Source of the DNA: a bacterium
GTDB taxonomy: Bacteria; AUK180
Assembly: GCA_023144005.1 (NCBI GenBank)
Contig: JAGLGN010000022.1
Coordinates: 73,003 to 137,002 of the forward strand
DNA: 64,000 bases
Direction of reading: 5' to 3'
Position numbers and translations under genes: made by a program. Shown here one piece after another: positions 60,840 to 64,000 of this stretch. The first letter of the stretch is position 1, and every line of letters begins with the position of its first letter. The notes below the pieces were generated by a model, which made no database searches, was not told the origin of the DNA, and worked only from the letters and a program-made list of their open reading frames with translations.

Positions 60840-62110
60840 AAACAAATAAAATTCTCGTCTTTCTCATTGCTTTTCTCATTCTGACAACCTCCGTATCTGC
60901 TCAGAATGATGTGAAGTTCAGGAGAAAATCAGGAAGATTACTTATCACATTGGATGTGGTTAATTACCCGATCAAGAAGTTATTGAAGATGATCGCTGAA
61001 GAGAGAAAGATGGACCTGATCTTCTCCGCTGATGTCCGAGGCAATTTTACCGGAAGATTCATAGATGTGTCTGCGGAGTACGTTATGGGGAAGATACTTA
61101 AGTCAAATCAACTCGATTTCGAGAAGCTGGGCAATATTTACAGGATCGATACGATCGGAAATTTAGATTCATACAGACAGAAGATGTTCAAGATAAAAGC
61201 CGCCAGCGAAAAGGCGGAACCTCTTGAAACCCGTGTGATCAGAGTTAACTATGTCGATCTCGGTTCCCTACAGGGCAATCTTACTAAACTCCTCTCAGAC
61301 AGAGGTTCGATCGTTCCTGATGAGAGAACAAAGAAACTTATCGTTACCGATATCAAAGAGAAGTTCCCGATAATTTATAGATTCGTTCAGGCGATCGATA
61401 TTCCGACAAAGCAGGTGCTGATCAAGGTTAAATTTGTTCAGATCAGCCACACCGACCTGCAGAATATTGAATTCTACTGGACTGCCGACAACTTCGGGTC
61501 TTCCAGTCAGACCAAGATGTCCGCCGGATCATATACCGGCTCATCCAATGAATACCCATCACCCGGCGCCGGCCTTTTAAGGACTGGCGTAGTGAAGAAT
61601 TATATGGAACTTGAGGGTGTTCTGAATATGCTGGCCTCTGAAAATAAGGCCGTTGTCCGGTCACATCCTCAGATCCTGGCATTGAATAATGAACAAGCTA
61701 CCATCAATATCGGAAATAAGATCCCTTTAAGAATGGTCGATGAAGCCGGCAACCTTACCACTCAGCTTACTTATGTGGGAACACAGATCAAGGTGACCCC
61801 GCAGGTTACGGCAAACAATTCGATCATCCTCCAGATCCATCCCGAGGTATCTTCGATCGCAGGCCAATTCGGTTCAGGAGTTCTGATCGATACTAATCAG
61901 ATCGATACATCAGTTGTTTTGAAAAATAAGCAGACCGCTGTTATCGGCGGCCTTGTAAAGGAAGAGACAACTGAAAACAAAGGCGGTGTACCCTTCCTTT
62001 CAGATATTCCCTTTATCGGAGCCCTGTTCCGAAGCAAGGAGAAATCCAAAACAAGGATCGAGATACTTATCTTGGTTACACCGATAATTCAGGAGACCGA
62101 CAATGAATAA
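60836..62110 (+). CDS. pilQ: Type IV pilus secretin
   Basis: A 424-residue outer-membrane secretin, shorter than most PilQ (about 600-700) because the AMIN domains are missing. It has a signal peptide (about 1-21), an STN/N0-type domain (about 35-100), an N1-like domain (about 130-185, ETRVIRVNYVDLG, RTKKLIVTDI) and the secretin core (about 190-424) with VRSHPQILALNNEQATINIGNKIPL, VTPQVTANNSIILQIHPEVSS and IGGLVKEETTENKGGVPFLSDIPFIGALF. It lies between pilN and pilO, not at the end of the operon as usual. Overlaps pilO by eight bases. Confidence 0.92.
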   Translation: MKTNKILVFLIAFLILTTSVSAQNDVKFRRKSGRLLITLDVVNYPIKKLLKMIAEERKMDLIFSADVRGNFTGRFIDVSAEYVMGKILKSNQLDFEKLGNIYRIDTIGNLDSYRQKMFKIKAASEKAEPLETRVIRVNYVDLGSLQGNLTKLLSDRGSIVPDERTKKLIVTDIKEKFPIIYRFVQAIDIPTKQVLIKVKFVQISHTDLQNIEFYWTADNFGSSSQTKMSAGSYTGSSNEYPSPGAGLLRTGVVKNYMELEGVLNMLASENKAVVRSHPQILALNNEQATINIGNKIPLRMVDEAGNLTTQLTYVGTQIKVTPQVTANNSIILQIHPEVSSIAGQFGSGVLIDTNQIDTSVVLKNKQTAVIGGLVKEETTENKGGVPFLSDIPFIGALFRSKEKSKTRIEILILVTPIIQETDNE

Positions 62111-62675
62111 GCAAACAAGAAATATTCTAGTGTTTATCGCGATCTTTGTTGTGCTTGCCGGTGGATTTTATTATTTGTCATTTAAATCCGCCTCGGAAGA
62201 GATCGCGGGAAAGAATAAAAAGATCAGAGAACTCGATGCCAAATTGGCAAAGGCGGATGAATACCGCCAGAAGATAGCTCTTCTTTCGCAGGAGATCGAT
62301 GACCTTGAGCTGGCATTAAAATTTGCCAAAGAAAAACTACCTTCTCAGGAAGAGATCACCTTGCTCATAGATGATGTTAATAAACTGGGGACTGTTGAAT
62401 CGAATATATCGATCACGGAATTTACTCCGCAAAAGCAGATACCCCGAGAGATCTACTATGAGAAACCCTACTCAATGAGAATCGTCGGCAGCTTTCATCA
62501 GATCGCCACCTTCTTTAACAAGATAGGCAATCTCAATAGAATAATTAATGTGGAAAACCTCTCCCTCTCACTGGGAAAGAACAATTATGAGGTAGCTACT
62601 TTCACATTGAAAACATATATCTATAATGAGGGCAAAGCCGCAGGACCTGCCGCGGCAAAGAGGAGAGGCAGATGA
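62103..62675 (+). CDS. pilO: Type IV pilus assembly protein PilO
   Basis: A 190-residue inner-membrane protein. One helix (about 8-27), a coiled coil (about 33-80) and a ferredoxin-like domain (about 90-180) with EEITLLIDDVNKLGTVESNISITEF, YSMRIVGSFHQIATFFNKIGNLNRIINVENL (key: P-x-x-x-x-V-G-x-F-H-x-x-x-F-F-x-x-I-x-x-L-x-R-I). It forms heterodimers with PilN. Starts inside the secretin stop region and overlaps pilP by four bases. Confidence 0.92.
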   Translation: MNKQTRNILVFIAIFVVLAGGFYYLSFKSASEEIAGKNKKIRELDAKLAKADEYRQKIALLSQEIDDLELALKFAKEKLPSQEEITLLIDDVNKLGTVESNISITEFTPQKQIPREIYYEKPYSMRIVGSFHQIATFFNKIGNLNRIINVENLSLSLGKNNYEVATFTLKTYIYNEGKAAGPAAAKRRGR

Positions 62676-63127
62676 AAAGGTCAATAGTATTTTCATTGGT
62701 CTTGGTGATGCTGTTCACGCTTATGTTGTCTTGCGGCGGTGGAAAGAAGGCCGATGATGATGCCAAGCCCCGAACAGGCCGAACTCAGAAGGTGGAAGTC
62801 GAAGATGTTCCACAGGAAGAAACCCTGGAAGGAGAATCAAAATATGTCTATGAGCCACGCAGCAGAAGAGACCCCTTTAAACCGGTTCTTAATTTCAAAT
62901 CAAAGATAGACATTGAAAAGATCAAACTTGTGGGTTTTGTGAAAAACAGTAAAAAAAATATTAAAGCCATCGTTGAAGATGAAACAGGTAACTCCTATTA
63001 TTTAAGTGAGGGAGATTTCCTGGGGGAAGCAAAAGTAGTTTCTCTTGATCTAAACGAACGGAAGTTGATCTTTGAGATACAGAAGGATTATTATGTTATC
63101 AAAAAGACGCTTCGGCTGGAGGAATAA
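62672..63127 (+). CDS. pilP: Type IV pilus lipoprotein PilP
   Basis: A 151-residue lipoprotein (signal ending LMLSC, Cys21). After an acidic linker comes YEPRSRRDPFKPVL (the RDPF hallmark of PilP), then KIKLVGFVKNSKKNIKAIVEDETGNSYYLSEGDFLGEAKVVSLDLNERKLIFEI (by position about 90-145), a small beta domain that contacts the secretin. It connects PilN/PilO to the secretin. Overlaps pilO and is followed two bases later by another pilus-locus gene. Confidence 0.9.
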   Translation: MKRSIVFSLVLVMLFTLMLSCGGGKKADDDAKPRTGRTQKVEVEDVPQEETLEGESKYVYEPRSRRDPFKPVLNFKSKIDIEKIKLVGFVKNSKKNIKAIVEDETGNSYYLSEGDFLGEAKVVSLDLNERKLIFEIQKDYYVIKKTLRLEE

Positions 63128-63129
63128 CA

Positions 63130-64000
63130 ATGAATAAAAGAGCAATAGTATTTTTGTTTTTAATCCTCTTCATCCCCGCCATAGCAGCTAATCCTATTTT
63201 AAATTCCAATTTTGAATTGATTGATGGGAATGGGAAATTAACCATAGAGACGGAGGGTGCGGTCAATTATGAACTCTATCCTTTGAACAATGTTTCCATA
63301 ATAGTTTTCAAACCCGCCGTGGTCGGTGATCCAATAAATCTGGATGGTGACGGAACCCTGGTTAAATCTATCAGTATCCTTCAATTATCGGAAGATCCTG
63401 AAAGTATTGGCGGGATCATAATTATGCATGACACTCCCCTTACCTTTATTCCGGGAAGTGACGGTGTTACGATTGTTCCCGGAGCGGAAGAGTACGAACC
63501 TCAGCCGGATAATGTTCCCGATATTTCCAAGGAGAGATATCAGAATAGACTGTTCGAATTGGCTGAGGAATTATTTGCCGTAGAGAAATATGACGAAGCT
63601 ACGGTAATGTATAATTCTATCTATGCCGGCGAATTTTATGTTCCGCTTTATGTAGTGAATCAGGTCCGCTCAGAACTCAATATGGAGCCCGTTGAAGCGC
63701 CTGTTCTTCTTGCATCAGCCGAAGAAGCGGTTGAGGAAGAAGCTGTCGAAGAGGCCGTTGAAGAAGAGCCGGAAGAGGAGTTCATCGAAGAAGAACCCTT
63801 GGAAGAAGAAGCTGTCGAAGAGGCCGTTGAAGAAGAGCCGGAAGAGGAATTTGTCGAAGAAGAGGCCATTGAAGAAGAGGCTGTCGAAGTCGTGGTCGAG
63901 GAACCCGTCGAAGAAGAATTTATCGAAGAAGAACCTGTAGAGGTAGTAGTCGAGGAGCCCGTCGAAGAGGTTATCGAAGAAGAGCCTGTAGAAGTCGTGG
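63130..64000 (+). CDS. Exported protein with acidic repeat tail (continues past window end)
   Basis: An open frame starting two bases after pilP and running off the window, at least 290 residues. Signal peptide about 1-20 (ending AIAA), then a beta-rich N-terminal domain (about 22-130: ANPILNSNFELID, NNVSIIVFKPAVVG), then helices like a TPR unit (RYQNRLFELAEELFAVEKYDEATVMYNSIYAG, about 137-168), then from about residue 195 an almost pure Glu/Val/Pro/Ala tail with repeated EEEAVEEAVEEEPEEE units. The overlap with pilP context suggests a pilus accessory or secretin partner such as a FimV/TsaP-like protein, but no known family is recognised. Confidence 0.7.
   Translation, partial: MNKRAIVFLFLILFIPAIAANPILNSNFELIDGNGKLTIETEGAVNYELYPLNNVSIIVFKPAVVGDPINLDGDGTLVKSISILQLSEDPESIGGIIIMHDTPLTFIPGSDGVTIVPGAEEYEPQPDNVPDISKERYQNRLFELAEELFAVEKYDEATVMYNSIYAGEFYVPLYVVNQVRSELNMEPVEAPVLLASAEEAVEEEAVEEAVEEEPEEEFIEEEPLEEEAVEEAVEEEPEEEFVEEEAIEEEAVEVVVEEPVEEEFIEEEPVEVVVEEPVEEVIEEEPVEVV
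63736..63870 (+). repeat. 69-bp tandem coding repeat
   Basis: The block beginning GAAGAAGCTGTCGAAGAGGC at 63736 repeats at 63805, offset 69 bases (23 codons), with about 44 bases identical. It encodes the Glu-rich tail. Confidence 0.7.

Overview
The window comes from a bacterium with an outer membrane and moderate-to-low GC content. The evidence for the outer membrane is a TonB-dependent receptor under a cobalamin riboswitch, a type IV pilus secretin with PilM/N/O/P partners, an LptF/LptG-like permease, a BamA-type barrel and many lipoproteins. A potassium-dependent-type membrane pyrophosphatase, an SDR-type threonine dehydrogenase with KBL ligase, FeoB and the TIGR03545/TIGR03546 pair fit an anaerobic, probably uncultured diderm lineage. 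I cannot name the phylum from sequence alone. No rRNA, tRNA, CRISPR array, complete insertion sequence or phage module was found.

Layout. 1-2.2 kb: end of feoB, a repeat-filled gap and an acid phosphatase lipoprotein. 2.2-4.8 kb: lipoprotein, uridine kinase, PPC-domain protein and a PP-loop protein. 4.8-9.1 kb: B12 riboswitch and btuB-F-C-D-type uptake operon. 9.1-15.3 kb: a protein made of three tandem BMC (microcompartment shell) domains, translationally coupled to gmk, then coaBC, rarA, a thioredoxin/CcdA fusion and an LpxH-like phosphoesterase. 15.3-18.7 kb: a duplicated PSP1 protein, nadA and a methyltransferase. 18.8-26.6 kb: hppA, then glyA-acpS, two lipoproteins and a metallopeptidase/propeller/BamA-barrel protein. 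26.7-30.8 kb: tdh-kbl, a PAS protein, a Cys-rich membrane protein and an acetoacetate decarboxylase-like protein. 30.9-46 kb: TPR protein, TetR regulator, TIGR03545/03546 pair, an EVE-nuclease, a nitronate monooxygenase-like protein, a soluble-adenylyl-cyclase-like giant, an SGNH hydrolase, a lipid kinase and an OMP. 46-57 kb: DEAD-box helicase, second TPR protein, DUF4476 protein, an LptF/ABC/DUF4159 operon and an FKBP isomerase. 57.7-64 kb: type IV pilus locus (pilin, pilD, pilM, pilN, secretin, pilO, pilP, and a protein with an acidic repeat tail that runs off the window).

Two features stand out. First, several gene gaps (0.4-1.1, 2.0-2.2, 30.8, 32.7, 35.8-36.2, 37.4, 48, 49.8-51.7 and 55.9-57.7 kb) hold mosaics of dispersed non-coding repeats. 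These include a 274-bp terminal-inverted-repeat element present twice, a family with core GTAACCGGAAAATC present about eight times, and short-period repeats. Second, the stand-alone triple-BMC protein has no microcompartment enzymes around it, and I consider it the best candidate for something undescribed. Other unusual proteins are the EVE + PD-(D/E)XK protein, the three-part outer-membrane metallopeptidase, a NadA lacking the usual second cluster cysteine and a CoaBC lacking the usual decarboxylase cysteine.

Many genes have clear sigma-70-type promoters (TTGACA/TATAAT, 16-18 bp spacer), so promoter calls carry weight here. Product assignments come from reading motifs by eye; no database search was run.
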